Below, one piece after another: positions 37,100 through 45,712 of a DNA stretch of 64,000 bases. Origin of the DNA: DATKAS01 sp963733765 (GTDB taxonomy: Bacteria > Actinomycetota > Acidimicrobiia > Acidimicrobiales > DATKAS01); NCBI GenBank assembly GCA_963733765.1, contig CAVTEI010000003.1:3307419-3371418 (forward strand). The letters are read 5' to 3'. Under the pieces are notes generated by a model, which saw nothing but the letters and a program-made list of their open reading frames with translations, was not told where the DNA came from and searched no databases. A program made the translations under genes and the position numbers. Each line of letters starts with the position of its first letter. Position 1 is the stretch's first letter.

Positions 37100-37721
37100 A
37101 GTGAGCACTTCAGTCATCCATCCAAACACCATCCAGATCAGGCCCAGCCGTCTCACCGGACTTGTGGTCGCCGTCGCGATCCTGGCCGGCGTCACCACCT
37201 GGTCCGTCACGCCAGGTTACGACAGATTCCGACGCGAGCACGAGCTCCGAGGCGGTGTCCACGCCGAGCGCCGGCCACCAAGGCGTACGTCGACGGCGTC
37301 GTCGCGCTGGACGCTGAGCAGCGGGCGGCGATCTTTGGGATCGTGTCCCCGGCCCAGCAGTCCGTCCAGAGCGTCAACGCGGACAGCCCGGAACTGCAAG
37401 CAGTCAACGTCTCCCCGACCCAGGCGATCGCCGAGATGGCGAGGGCCGAGGGGTTGACCGGCCTCTCGCCCGCATCCCTCCGCTCCCGAGCCCCGCAGTC
37501 CGTCCCGACGCTGAAGTTCGTCCAGAGCGTCAACTGCGGACAGCCCGGAACTGCAAGCAGTCAACGTCGCCTCGACCCAGGCGATCGCCGAGATGGCGAG
37601 GGCCGAGGGATTGACCGGCCTCTCGCCCGCATCGCTCCGCTCCCCGACCCAGCAATACGCAGACGCCATTGCCGACCTCCCACGCGACCAACTCGTCGCT
37701 TCGTTCGGCACCTTCAGCTGA
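37100..37721 (+). pseudogene. Secreted protein with 52-residue tandem repeat, frameshifted
   Basis: GTG 37100 follows AAGGAGCC. The N-terminus (VSTSVIHPNTIQIRPSRLTG, then LVVAVAILAGVTTWSVT) is a signal or anchor segment. After a break near 37250 the frame reads AYVDGVVALDAEQRAAIFGI and then a tandem repeat: SVNADSPELQAVNVSPTQAI with AEMARAEGLTGLSPASLRS, repeated with VNVASTQAI. One extra t near 37535 breaks the second unit. The end is YADAIADLPRDQLVASFGTF, stop at 37721. The protein is Ala/Gln/Ser-rich, probably extracytoplasmic; no known family. A strong hairpin follows. Confidence 0.55.
37364..37676 (+). repeat. 156-bp tandem repeat inside secreted protein gene
   Basis: The stretch starting GTCCAGAGCGTCAACGCGG at 37364 is repeated from 37520 at over 90% identity. 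The period of 156 bp equals 52 codons; the second unit carries a one-base insertion (CAACTGCGG for CAACGCGG). Confidence 0.8.
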
Positions 37722-37746
37722 AATCGCCTCGTCACGAGGTGGCTCC

Positions 37747-37783
37747 GAGGATGCGGTCGCCCCACCCGGGCGACCGCATCCTC
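37747..37783 (+). terminator. 16-bp perfect-stem hairpin
   Basis: GAGGATGCGGTCGCCC (37747-37762) pairs perfectly with GGGCGACCGCATCCTC (37768-37783) over a 5-base loop. It lies 25 bp after the stop of the secreted repeat-protein gene. No U-tract follows. Confidence 0.7.
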
Positions 37784-37935
37784 GCGTTCCGCGTCCGCCC
37801 CGACCGCCGGAAAGACGCCAGGTCTTCATCGTCACGAAGCGCTCCCTCAACGACGAGAATCGCCGCCGCGCGAGGCCCTCGTCTTGCGCGACAGGCGAGG
37901 GGATCCCGCAACCAGGACGACCGTCACGACTCCCG

Positions 37936-39556
37936 CTACGGGACGGTGCCAGTCGGTCCACGTCCGACCCGGCGGGCTCGCTCGGCAGCGTCGGTGAGCG
38001 CCCGCGCCGCGTGCATGGGCCGATCGATCGGTCGTGCCACGAGCGGACGCCATGCAGACGTCGTTCGGAGTCGCAACCGCCGGCGCACCATGCGGGCGAC
38101 GACAGCGAGATCCTGATATGGGGTGGGGATAAGCGCCCGATCTCTCACCGTCGAAACCCGCGTCGCAAGACGCCGGGTTGTCGGGACGGCCGCCGATAGA
38201 TCGGGGAGGTCATCTCGCCGACTCGCTGACGCGAAGTCGAGAAGCGAGTCAAACGTTGCTGCGGCTGCGTCTCGATTGGTGAGCGCCGGCGTGTCTGGCG
38301 CGAGAACAGCCGGCGGAGTGTGGCCGGAATGCTCGCATGATCGCGGACGACGTCGCACACCGTCCCGGGGGCGATGTAGGGCGAGACAACCACGGCCGGG
38401 ACTCGAGGTCCCAGCTGAGCGAAATCGAACGGGCGCGACCGGCGGTGGAGCAGAAACCGCTGCAACGGCCGATACCAGGCCGTCTGTCCGCCCGGCGGCG
38501 CGGCACCGCGGCGGCGGCACATGATCGAACAGCCCTCCAGGTTCGTCATAGGTGATGAGCAAGAGGGTTCTTTCGAACACATGCGGGTGTGCCCGAAGGG
38601 CCTCGTACACCGTCGCGATGAGCTCTTCAGCGCGCCCGAAGTCGCCCGGCGACGCATCGTCCCAGTCGTCGTATGCGTCGGCGGGAACGATCGAATTCCC
38701 GGGATGCTGGCTGTTGCTCACCTCGCCCGCCTTTCGGTCAGGCGTGTGGATTGGTGGACGATGGTTCGGCTCGATGAACGTGTCAGGCAGGCAACTGGCC
38801 GTCACGCACGTGCGACGCGAACGCCTCGAAGCCGAACCAGTTCCGGACACGGTCGCTGCGGTTCCACAGGTTGACGAAGACTGACACCATGGGCAGGTCG
38901 TCGTAGTAGATGTGCCAGGTCCGCCCCGCTGGCCTCGAGTTGCTCGAAGATCGTCCGGTTCGTATACGGGCGGTACTCGATGTTCGTCTCACCATCGGAT
39001 GTCGCGGCGTGAGCGAACCCACGATTAGGAAACGTCTCCCCGGGGACCGGCGCGAACCACCGTGTGACACACGCCAAAGCTCACAGCGAGCGTCGACAAG
39101 ACGGGGACATTGCCCTGGGGCTGACACGCCATGACGACGTCTCCTCGCCCCTCCACCGGCGCGGGCGAGTGACGCCGGAGCCACCAAGCCACCAAGGGGC
39201 CAAGCAGCCCGCCGAACTGTGCGGGCACGAGCCCGCGCCCCTTGCGCTCGTACGACTCTACAAAACCTTGCATCGTCGGCGTCGGCCCCTCCGAGCCGGG
39301 CGTGATCGCCAACTGGTCCATGACCGCGTCGTGAGAGTGGTCCGGATCGACCGGAAGCACGGTCTTGCCGGTGGCCGTCGCAGCGACCACGCCAGCCTCC
39401 CTTCCATCCCGGATTCGTCGGGGCCACCCGGTGGAGCAGACCGTCGAAACGGGGATTGGGATGATCAACGAACCCGAGCAAGTGGTCGAAGGAGCGGTTC
39501 TCCAACATCAAGACGACGACGTGATCGATCGCCGCAGGATCTGCACGACCTGTCAT
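37936..39556 (-). pseudogene. Phospholipase C / phosphoesterase-family protein, frameshifted
   Basis: From ATG 39556 the protein begins MTGRADPAAIDHVVVLMLEN followed by RSFDHLLGF, the signature of the phosphoesterase family of bacterial phospholipases C. Other frames continue DPDHSHDAVMDQLAITPGSE, TMQGFVESYERKGRGLVPAQ, WFAPVPGETFPNRGFAHAAT, WHIYYDDLPMVSVFVNLWNR, YTFIEPNH-like TFIEPNHRPP, ADAYDDWDDASPGDFGRAEE, ERTLLLITYDEPGGLFDHVP and VPAVVVSPYIAPGTVCDVV. The order matches the family; there are at least four breaks. It would cleave phospholipid or acid phosphate esters; no signal peptide is seen at this start. The 3' limit is approximate. Confidence 0.7.
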
Positions 39557-39739
39557 CGCGAGCGAACTGCAGCATGCCGGAACTCGGGCACCGCCCTACC
39601 GGCCCTCGTCGGCTCCAAAGCTCTACGACCCGGCCGCTGGCCAGCGTTCACATCACAAGGATGGAGTCTTGGTAGTTGCTTCTCAAGCCCAGAGATACGT
39701 CCCGTGCCACGCGCCCAAGTCGCCCCTGGGTCGCAGGAG

Positions 39740-40531
39740 TCAGCCCGAGAGCTGCGCGATGACGGGCGCTGCCATCGCTCGGCCGTACCGGTAGGCGCCA
39801 CCGGACCACACGAGGCATCGGGCGGTGGCGGGGTCGCGATGGGAGTCGTCGCCAGGGCAGAGGTGAACTCCGTCGCTCGACCGCACAACGATCGTTCCGC
39901 CTGGATCGGCGCACGGTTCCTCGGGCAGGCACGGCAGCGTCGTCGACGTAGTCGCTCCCGAGCTGCACCGCGGTGCCGGCGTCGACGTAGGTCACCGTCC
40001 CGGGAGGGCTGAGGAGCGCGAGCCACCGGTACATCACGTTCAGCCCGCGTCCCCTCTGAAACGACCCGGGGACGGGTCTGCTCACCGGCGCCCCCGCCAG
40101 GTACACGTGCGTGCCGACGCTCGCGAAGATCCGCACCGCCGCCCGGGCGTCATCGAGGTACTTGAGGAAGGCGTCGCCGTCGCCCATGCCCCCGCCGTCA
40201 GGATGATGCATGCACGTCGTGAATCGGTTGCCGCTGAACTCGAGGACCACGGCGGCCGGGCGAAGCGTGAGGGCGTCGTCTCTCATGATGTCGAGGTAGT
40301 CACACAGGGCAGTCCCGCCGAAGCTGCGCCCGATCGCAGCCGCATCGGTGCCCAGTGTGACGGCTGCAACGAAATGATCCTGCGACTCCCACGCCAGCGA
40401 GTCGCCGTAGAGGATGACGACGGGCGGATCCGCATCGGCATGCGGCCGCCGTGCAGACCCCGCCGACTGTGGTCGTCAAGGTCAGCGAGAGCGAGCAATC
40501 CAATCCAGCGAAGAACGGTCGTGCGTGTCAT
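39740..40531 (-). pseudogene. SGNH/GDSL-family hydrolase, two frameshifts
   Basis: ATG 40531 opens MTRTTVLRWIGLLALADL. A shift then gives PPVVILYGDSLAWESQDHFV, block I of the SGNH fold with the catalytic Ser in GDSL, and AAAIGRSFGGTALCDYLDIM. The next frame holds ALTLRPAAVVLEFSGNRFTT (block III Asn), AAVRIFASVGTHVYLAGAPV; the last frame gives SSDGVHLCPGDDSHRDP with the Asp-His pair of block V, ending at the stop 39740. All catalytic blocks are present, so the enzyme would be an esterase or acyl hydrolase if the frame were intact. The start region is embedded in leader repeat copy 3. Confidence 0.7.
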
Positions 40532-40540
40532 GCATTGGAC

Positions 40541-40614
40541 CGTGCGCCGACTCGGAGTACGGGTCTGCCGCCGACCCGACACACGCAAGGTGTCGCCGGC
40601 GACGTAACGAGTGA
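40541..40614 (-). repeat. Dispersed leader repeat, copy 3
   Basis: On the minus strand this reads ATCACTCGTTACGTCGCCGG and TGCGTGTGTCGGGTCGGC, closely matching 36972-37047. A hairpin CGGGTC/GACCCG replaces the hairpins of copies 1 and 2 at the same place. It lies directly upstream of the SGNH hydrolase start at 40531. Confidence 0.55.
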
Positions 40615-40620
40615 TCGAGC

Positions 40621-40649
40621 GCGAACCCGCGACCCGCGGATTAGAGGCG
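40621..40649 (-). repeat. Decayed tRNA-3'-half element (copy A)
   Basis: GCGAACCCGCGACCCGCGG followed by ATTAGAGGCG corresponds to the tRNA-derived part of the elements at 47581, 49315 and 56090. The rest of the element is not recognisable here. Confidence 0.45.
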
Positions 40650-40810
40650 CGAGCCTGCGACCTCGCCCCGACTCGACCCCCCTGATCCCCGCCGACGTGT
40701 TGGCCGCGGTCGGTGCTCTGGCGCTAACCCCACACATACAGTACCGCGCCTGCCGTCGTCAACAGGTCACAAGGACGGCTCGCTGGAGCTTCGCTCGCAT
40801 CCGTTCGCGC

Positions 40811-40860
40811 GCTGATCGGCGCACCATGAGCCACACCACCTGGGGAGGGCTCTGACGATG
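40811..40860 (+). repeat. Dispersed leader repeat, copy 4 (downstream part)
   Basis: GAGCCACACCACCTGGGGAG then GGCTCTGACGATG matches 29487-29517 including the GAGCC/GGCTC hairpin, the ribosome-binding site and an ATG. The frame behind it (MLARRGNPDR) soon runs antisense into the serine hydrolase remnant. Confidence 0.5.
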
Positions 40861-40935
40861 CTCGCACGTCGCGGCAACCCTGATCGGGCTACGCGAACAT
40901 CGACGGCGCGGCCGTCGCACCCATCCCGACTGACC

Positions 40936-41412
40936 TCACGATGTGGATCTTTCGATCGCGTGCCACGATCCCGGTCGTCGGTGAACGTTTGGGCAAGGCC
41001 GCTCGTGTGCGAGAGAAGCTGGCGCATGGTCACGCCACGAAGGAACGCGAGGCGGCGCGGCAGGTCCGGCAGCCAGCGACCGACGGGCTCGTCGAGTCGC
41101 ACGACGCCGTCTCTGTCGAGGTCGACGGCCAGCCGCGGCCAAGTAGGTCTTCGCGATGCTCGCAACGCGAAACTCATCGTCCGCACCAATGGGCTGTCGT
41201 CGCTCCAAATCCGCGTAGCCCGACACTGCGACCACCAGGTGTCCCGCGTCGATGACGGCGACGCTGGCTCCAGGGATGTCTCGCGTGGCGAGGACTCCAT
41301 CGACAGCCCGCTGGACCCGGCCCTGCAGCTCCGTCTCACCTGACGTCGACGCACAGCCCCCAGCGGTCAAACCAACCGCGACCAAGAGCCCCGCCAGGCT
41401 CGAGACCCTCAC
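40936..41412 (-). pseudogene. Serine hydrolase (beta-lactamase/PBP-like) lipoprotein, 3'-truncated
   Basis: From GTG 41412 a lipoprotein signal (VRVSSLAGLLVAVGLTAGGC) leads into GRVQRAVDGVLATRDIPGAS, DAGHLVVAVSGYADLERR and the catalytic SxxK motif FRVASIAKTYLAA. After a frameshift near 41150, AVDLDRDGVVRLDEPVGRWL and RGVTMRQLLSHTSGLAQTF follow, then similarity stops. Relatives have about 200 more residues including the YxN motif, so the gene has lost its 3' half. The truncation point lies just before leader repeat copy 4 and the decayed element A. Confidence 0.65.
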
Positions 41413-41690
41413 CGTCCGACCGAAGTCGCCAACCACCACACCACCGTATGATCCGCCAACCACCCGCCGGCGAACTCAGCGGTCGGTGATCGTCCAGCGC
41501 CTGGGACGTCGATGGCTCCGCGACAGCGACGCGGCGCACGACGTGCACCAAATCAGCGATTCGCCGACTACGCGGGCGAAGAAATCGAGGCTGCCCTCGC
41601 CGAGCCCGGCCCGAGTCGCACGGCTAGTCAGCATCGAGCCACCATTCGATGCCACCCCACCCCCGCCGGCGCAAGAACGAGCGCTGACAA

Positions 41691-41770
41691 GGCCTCCAGC
41701 ACTGAGCGCTGTGCTCAACAGGAAGTTCCCACGTCACTCACGAGCGACACGGCGCGAGTTATCCGTTGTC
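41691..41770. repeat. Element copy B (tRNA part degenerate)
   Basis: The non-tRNA part of the 122-bp element is well kept: CAGCACTGAGCGCTGTGCTC, AACAGGAAGTTCCCACGTC, the hairpin GTCACTC/GAGCGAC and GCGCGAGTTATCCGTTGTC. The tRNA-derived 45 bp expected at about 41649-41690 are scarcely recognisable. Confidence 0.7.
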
Positions 41771-41838
41771 TTGCTCACCTGAACTAGCGGTCGTAGCTAG
41801 GCGACGCTCGCTTCCTTCAAGAGAGCGCCGATCGGCAG

Positions 41839-42789
41839 ATGGGGCGCGTGCGGTCTCGGCCGCCTGGCCCTCCGGCGAGCGGGTTAGCGTCGCGGGCGGT
41901 GGCCGCGTTGCGCTCGCTGGTGTGGGTTGCGGCCGTCGTCGCGACGTCGGCGGCGTGCGGTGGTTCCGACCCCTCGGTCGGATCAATCGTTCTGGCATCG
42001 GATCGAGACGGCGAACCTGAGATCTTCGTGCTCGATCGAGATGGCGGCGCTCCGCTGCAGCTCACCGACAACGACGTCTTCGACGGCAACCCGGACTGGT
42101 CGCCTGATGGCTCGCGGCTGGTGTTCACTTCGGACCGCGACGGTGGTCTCGAGATCTACGTGATGAAGGCTGACGGTTCCGGCACTGTCCAACTCACGGA
42201 CGATGACGTCGACAACGGAGCAGCGGATTGGTCCCCTGATGGCACACGGATCGTGTTCGACGGCTTCGACGCCGAGGGTGTGCTTCAGGTGTACACGATG
42301 GCCGTCGACGCCCCCAGCACAACTGTCGCGCAGCTCACGACGGGAGCGGCGAACGGCAAGGCAGTGTGGTCACCTGATGGCGAACGCATCGCGTTCATCT
42401 CATTGCGTGACGGCCAACGGGAGATCTATGCCATGGCCGCCGACGGCAGCGAGCAGGTCAACCTCACCAACGACGCGAGCGGCGATGATGGGTTGGCGGC
42501 ATGGTCAGCGGACGGAACGCAGATCGCGTTCGTGTCGAACCGTTCTGGCGACCCCGAGATCTACACCATGGCTGCAGATGGATCCGACGTCGTCCGACTT
42601 ACCCACGATCCCGGCGCGGACAGCAACCCGAGCTGGGCGCACGACGACACCGACATCATGTTCACCTCGAATCGTGGCGGCAACGTGGACGTGTACGCCA
42701 TGGCCCGAGACGGCTCCGATGTTCGCAACCTGACACAGAATCCGGCGTGGGACTTCGTCCCCGACTGGACGCCAGCGACGAACGAGTGA
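41839..42789 (+). CDS. TolB/WD40-like beta-propeller lipoprotein
   Basis: The 316-residue protein has a lipoprotein signal (SLVWVAAVVATSAACGGSDP, lipobox Cys about residue 41). Six PD40-type blades follow, with repeated motifs such as FVLDRDGGAPLQLTDND, NPDWSPDGSRLVFTSDRDGG, YVMKADGSGTVQLTDDD, AVWSPDGERIAFISLRDGQR and MFTSNRGGNVDVYAMARDG. Such propellers act as extracytoplasmic scaffolds or sensors; no enzymatic motif is present. The gene is intact, starts 68 bp after element B and is convergent with the KaiC gene. Start could also be a GTG a few codons downstream. Confidence 0.85.
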   Translation: MGRVRSRPPGPPASGLASRAVAALRSLVWVAAVVATSAACGGSDPSVGSIVLASDRDGEPEIFVLDRDGGAPLQLTDNDVFDGNPDWSPDGSRLVFTSDRDGGLEIYVMKADGSGTVQLTDDDVDNGAADWSPDGTRIVFDGFDAEGVLQVYTMAVDAPSTTVAQLTTGAANGKAVWSPDGERIAFISLRDGQREIYAMAADGSEQVNLTNDASGDDGLAAWSADGTQIAFVSNRSGDPEIYTMAADGSDVVRLTHDPGADSNPSWAHDDTDIMFTSNRGGNVDVYAMARDGSDVRNLTQNPAWDFVPDWTPATNE

Positions 42790-42970
42790 CCACAACAGCA
42801 AGCGAGCAGATCTCCCGTTGCGGAGCGGGCCGGAGAGGGGGCTGGCAGAAGGCCAGGCCCGGTCGCGTGCGAACGACGCATGCCCGCGACCTGCTGCCGC
42901 TAAACAGACTCAACCTGATGGGCGGCGAGTGGCCCGCCCGCAGGACTCTGGCGTCCAGGCCGCGCGAGGT

Positions 42971-44363
42971 TCAGCCCCAGAAGGCGCGGAGGTCGAGTGG
43001 TTCGCCGAGCGTGATGCCGCCGACGGAGATCGTGAACTCGCTGATGACTGCCGAGTTGCTGGACCCTCTGGATTTGAGGACGGTGAGAGCCCGCCTCATC
43101 TGGGAGCCGTCTTGGACGTGTTGAAGAAGGACGACGTTGTCGGCGATGTGGGACATCCCGAGCTCGTTGAGCCGCGTGACCCGGAAGAGTTCCGCGGTTT
43201 CGTAGGTGAACATGAGACTGACCCCGAGGCGAGCGCAGCGTTGCACCAGTGAGTAGAGGAACTCGCGCAGACGCATCGGGTCGGGGGCGGCCACAACGAG
43301 GTCGTTGAGGCTGTCGATGACGAGCCGCCGTGCGCCGGCCTCCTGCATCTGGTCGAGCAAGTCGTAGACGAGCTCGTCGACATAGAGGTCGACCGGTGAA
43401 CGGTCCATGATCGTGACGTTCGGGTCGTCGATGCTCCAGCCGAAACGGCTGATGACTCGGGCGAGTTGGACTCGGTTCTCCTGCAGTGTGACGAAGACTC
43501 CAGGCTCGTCTCGTGGCGGCGCCGGCGAACACGAAGTGCAGGCCCATGAGGGACTTTCCTGCACCGGAAGGCCCAGCGATGAGCGTGGTGGAACCCGACC
43601 AGTAACCCGCCTCGAGCGCGTCGTCGAGCGCTTCGATCCCCGACGACAACCGCTCCCCTGCCGAGGGGTGTGCGACGTCGTCGCGAAGGTCGGCCAGGCG
43701 CGGGAACACGACCAGTCCGCCGGCGGTGATTCGGTACACGTGGTCGCCGGACAGGAAGTCGCTTCCCCGCAGCTTGCGGACGCTGATGTAACGGATGGAT
43801 CGCTCGGCGGACCGCCTCGTCTCGAGTCCGATCACGGCGTCGGCGACGGCGAACTCCGGTGAGTTGGTCGCTTCCCCTGGCTCGTACTCACCGACCCACA
43901 ACGAGGACACCGCCAGCACGCTGAAGCGTCCGGCGAGGTCGTGGAGGAATCGGCGGAACTCGGCGTCGTCAGAGGCGAAGGTTCGCAGTGCCTTGAAGCT
44001 GTCGATGACGACGATGCCGGGCTGATGCTCCTTCATCAGGGCATCGATACGTTCGAGCACGCCGGCCAGACCATCATGGTGAACGGCGTCGCCGAGATCG
44101 TCGTAGAACACCGACCGGCCGAGCTTGGTCACGTCGAAGAAATCGAGCGCCTGCCCGTAGCGCAACAGCTTGTCGAACGGCTCCGACACCGTCGACAGGT
44201 ACAAACCCGGTCGCTCGGGAGTGGCGTTCGCGAAGAGACATTGTTCAGCCAGGATCGTCTTGCCGGTACCTGGAGCACCCACCACGAGTGTGATCGCGTC
44301 CAAGACGAGTCCGCCGCCGAGCACCGCGTCGAGCCGCGGGTTGCCGCTGGAGAGCCGATCCAT
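42971..44363 (-). CDS. KaiC-like double RecA-domain ATPase, one frameshift
   Basis: ATG 44363 opens MDRLSSGNPRLDAVLGGGLV. Domain 1 (about residues 5-235) has Walker A VVGAPGTGKTILAEQ and Walker B GIVVIDSFKALRTF; domain 2 begins LSSGIEALDDALEAGYWSGS with Walker A LIAGPSGAGKSLMGLHFVFA. Near 43515 one base shifts the frame; the rest (GVFVTLQENRVQLARVISRF, ARRLVIDSLNDLVVAAPDPM, VISEFTISVGGITLGEPLDL) runs to 42971, about 463 residues. It is a non-cyanobacterial KaiC homologue, a signalling ATPase/autokinase. It begins within the stop codon of the MerR-receiver gene (TGATG). Confidence 0.85.
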
Positions 44364-45038
44364 CAGCAGATGGTCGCCGTCGACGGCCGTGTGAGCGCGC
44401 TCGATCCCAAAAGGTCGCGCACCGTGGAGACGAACTGCAGCGGCACTACCGGCTTGGCCAGGAATGCGCTCGCCCCCATCGCAATCGCCTCATCCGCGAG
44501 GTCGAGCGCCGACATGGCCAGCACCGGTGCGGCCCCATCGCTGGCGAGGCGGCCGCACAACTCAAGACCGCCGCCTGTCATCATCAGATCGACGATCGAC
44601 AACTCTGGTCGACGCTCGGCGAACATCTGCTCGGCAAGCGCAGGGTCGAAGGCCACACAGACGTCGTAACCCTCGGTCCGCAGGAAGTACTCGAGGAGCT
44701 CGGCCGCATACCGATCGCGTTCGGCGAGCAACACCACAATCGTGGCACCAAGCGGATCTGGGCGGCTCAGGCTCCCCGCCTCACCCAAGCGCTCGGCCAG
44801 CAGACGGTGAGCGTCGGCCGGCGTCGCGCCGGCCTCCACCGCGTCGACGACGAACCGCAGCCGCTCCAGGTCGTCACGCGAGTAGATCCGCTGGGCGCCG
44901 TCGGCTCCGGATCGGGACGACAACGCCATAGCGTTCCTCCCAGGACCGCAGCGTCGCCGTCTCGACGCCCAACATGGCGGCCACCGCGCCGATCGAGTAG
45001 ATCGGCCGACTCTCAGACCCGCCCCCGACATCCGTCAC
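44363..45038 (-). CDS. MerR-type DNA-binding domain fused to response-regulator receiver, one frameshift
   Basis: GTG 45038 overlaps the STAS stop by 4 bp. Residues about 12-80 form a MerR helix-turn-helix (YSIGAVAAMLGVETATLRSW, EERYGVVVP, then after a frameshift near 44915 QRIYSRDDLERLRFVVDAVE). A receiver domain follows (about 105-220): TIVVLLAERDRYAAELLEYF with acidic pocket Glu/Asp, phosphoacceptor Asp in ELSIVDLMMTGGGLELCGRL, Ser in VLAMSALD and Lys in AFLAKPVVPLQF. MerR-receiver fusion is an uncommon architecture. Order STAS, MerR-receiver, KaiC in overlapping frames suggests a single signalling circuit. No kinase is adjacent. Confidence 0.78.
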
Positions 45039-45385
45039 GGAGCCGAGCTCTCCGCTCCGCCACCCAATACCGCGTCGAGGCCGGTCAAGGCCAGCAGCCT
45101 GACCACACACCGAGACGGACTCACGATCGTCAGCATCGCGTCTCGAGCCTGACAGTCGCGCTGAGCGGCGACCAGCACCCTCAGACCCGACGCATCGAGG
45201 AACGTCAGCCCGGAACAGTCCAGTTCGACATCCCCGGTCATCGACGCGACCCGAGCCTGGACCTCCGGCGCCCCCGCCATGTCGAGCTCCCCAACCAGGC
45301 ACAAGCGTCGCGGACCAGCCTGTTCCACCTTGAACCACGGAACGGCTCCAGAGACTGCGCCAGAAGTCTCTAGTGAGTTCGACAT
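45035..45385 (-). CDS. STAS-domain anti-sigma factor antagonist
   Basis: The 116-residue protein from ATG 45385 (MSNSLETSGAVSGAVPWFKV) has the STAS fold: RRLCLVGELDMAGAPEVQAR, DVELDCSGLTFLDASGLRVL with the phosphorylatable Ser in DASGLRVL, and RCVVRLLALTGLDAVLG. In Gram-positive bacteria such proteins release SigB/SigF-type sigma factors from anti-sigma kinases. It is divergent from, and 29 bp away from, a SigB-like promoter at 45414-45439, so linkage to a general stress response is likely. No anti-sigma kinase is encoded in the window. Confidence 0.88.
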   Translation of the reverse strand: MSNSLETSGAVSGAVPWFKVEQAGPRRLCLVGELDMAGAPEVQARVASMTGDVELDCSGLTFLDASGLRVLVAAQRDCQARDAMLTIVSPSRCVVRLLALTGLDAVLGGGAESSAP

Positions 45386-45413
45386 TACTTCGACACTACC
45401 ACATAAGAAGTGG

Positions 45414-45439
45414 GTTTCGTTTGGAGAAGTGGCGGGTAG
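45414..45439 (+). promoter_or_regulatory. SigB/SigF-like promoter before small Cys-rich gene
   Basis: GTTT (45414-45417), a 16-base spacer and GGGTAG (45434-45439) match the SigB-type consensus G[GT]TT-N14-17-GGGTAT. A start site 7-10 bases downstream would coincide with the ATG at 45449, giving a leaderless message. Confidence 0.6.
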
Positions 45440-45448
45440 AGCGGCGCC

Positions 45449-45634
45449 ATGATCTTGAGGCAGCTCCTGCCCCGCACCTTCGGACTCCTCGGAGTGCTCG
45501 AGATGTGGAAGGCGATGATCGACGACCCCGTCTTGCTCTGCGCCTGTCAGGACGGTGAGTGGTGCGACTTCTGCGAACCGGAGCAGCTCGACCCGTGCGT
45601 CGCCAAGGCTCCGCGGCTCCGGCCCGCGGCCTAG
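45449..45634 (+). CDS. Small cysteine-rich protein, probably leaderless
   Basis: A 61-residue frame, MILRQLLPRTFGLLGVLEMW, DDPVLLCACQDGEWCDFCEP and a basic Ala/Pro tail. Five Cys within about 20 residues (C-x-C-x5-C-x2-C-x6-C) suggest metal binding or disulfides. There is no Shine-Dalgarno, but a SigB-like promoter ends 9 bases before the ATG, consistent with leaderless translation common in actinobacteria. It lies opposite the STAS operon and upstream of hemerythrin. I do not recognise a family, and a chance frame is possible. Confidence 0.45.
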   Translation: MILRQLLPRTFGLLGVLEMWKAMIDDPVLLCACQDGEWCDFCEPEQLDPCVAKAPRLRPAA

Positions 45635-45654
45635 CCGGTTCTTTCTTGGGCCGT

Positions 45655-45679
45655 GTTTCGCGCCGACGGCGGCGGGTAC
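45655..45679 (+). promoter_or_regulatory. SigB/SigF-like promoter before hemerythrin gene
   Basis: GTTT (45655-45658), a 15-base spacer and GGGTAC (45674-45679), located 33 bp upstream of the hemerythrin start with AAAGGAG in between. Confidence 0.58.
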
Positions 45680-45712
45680 ACCGGCTCGCGTTCCCAACCA
45701 AAGGAGAAAGCC

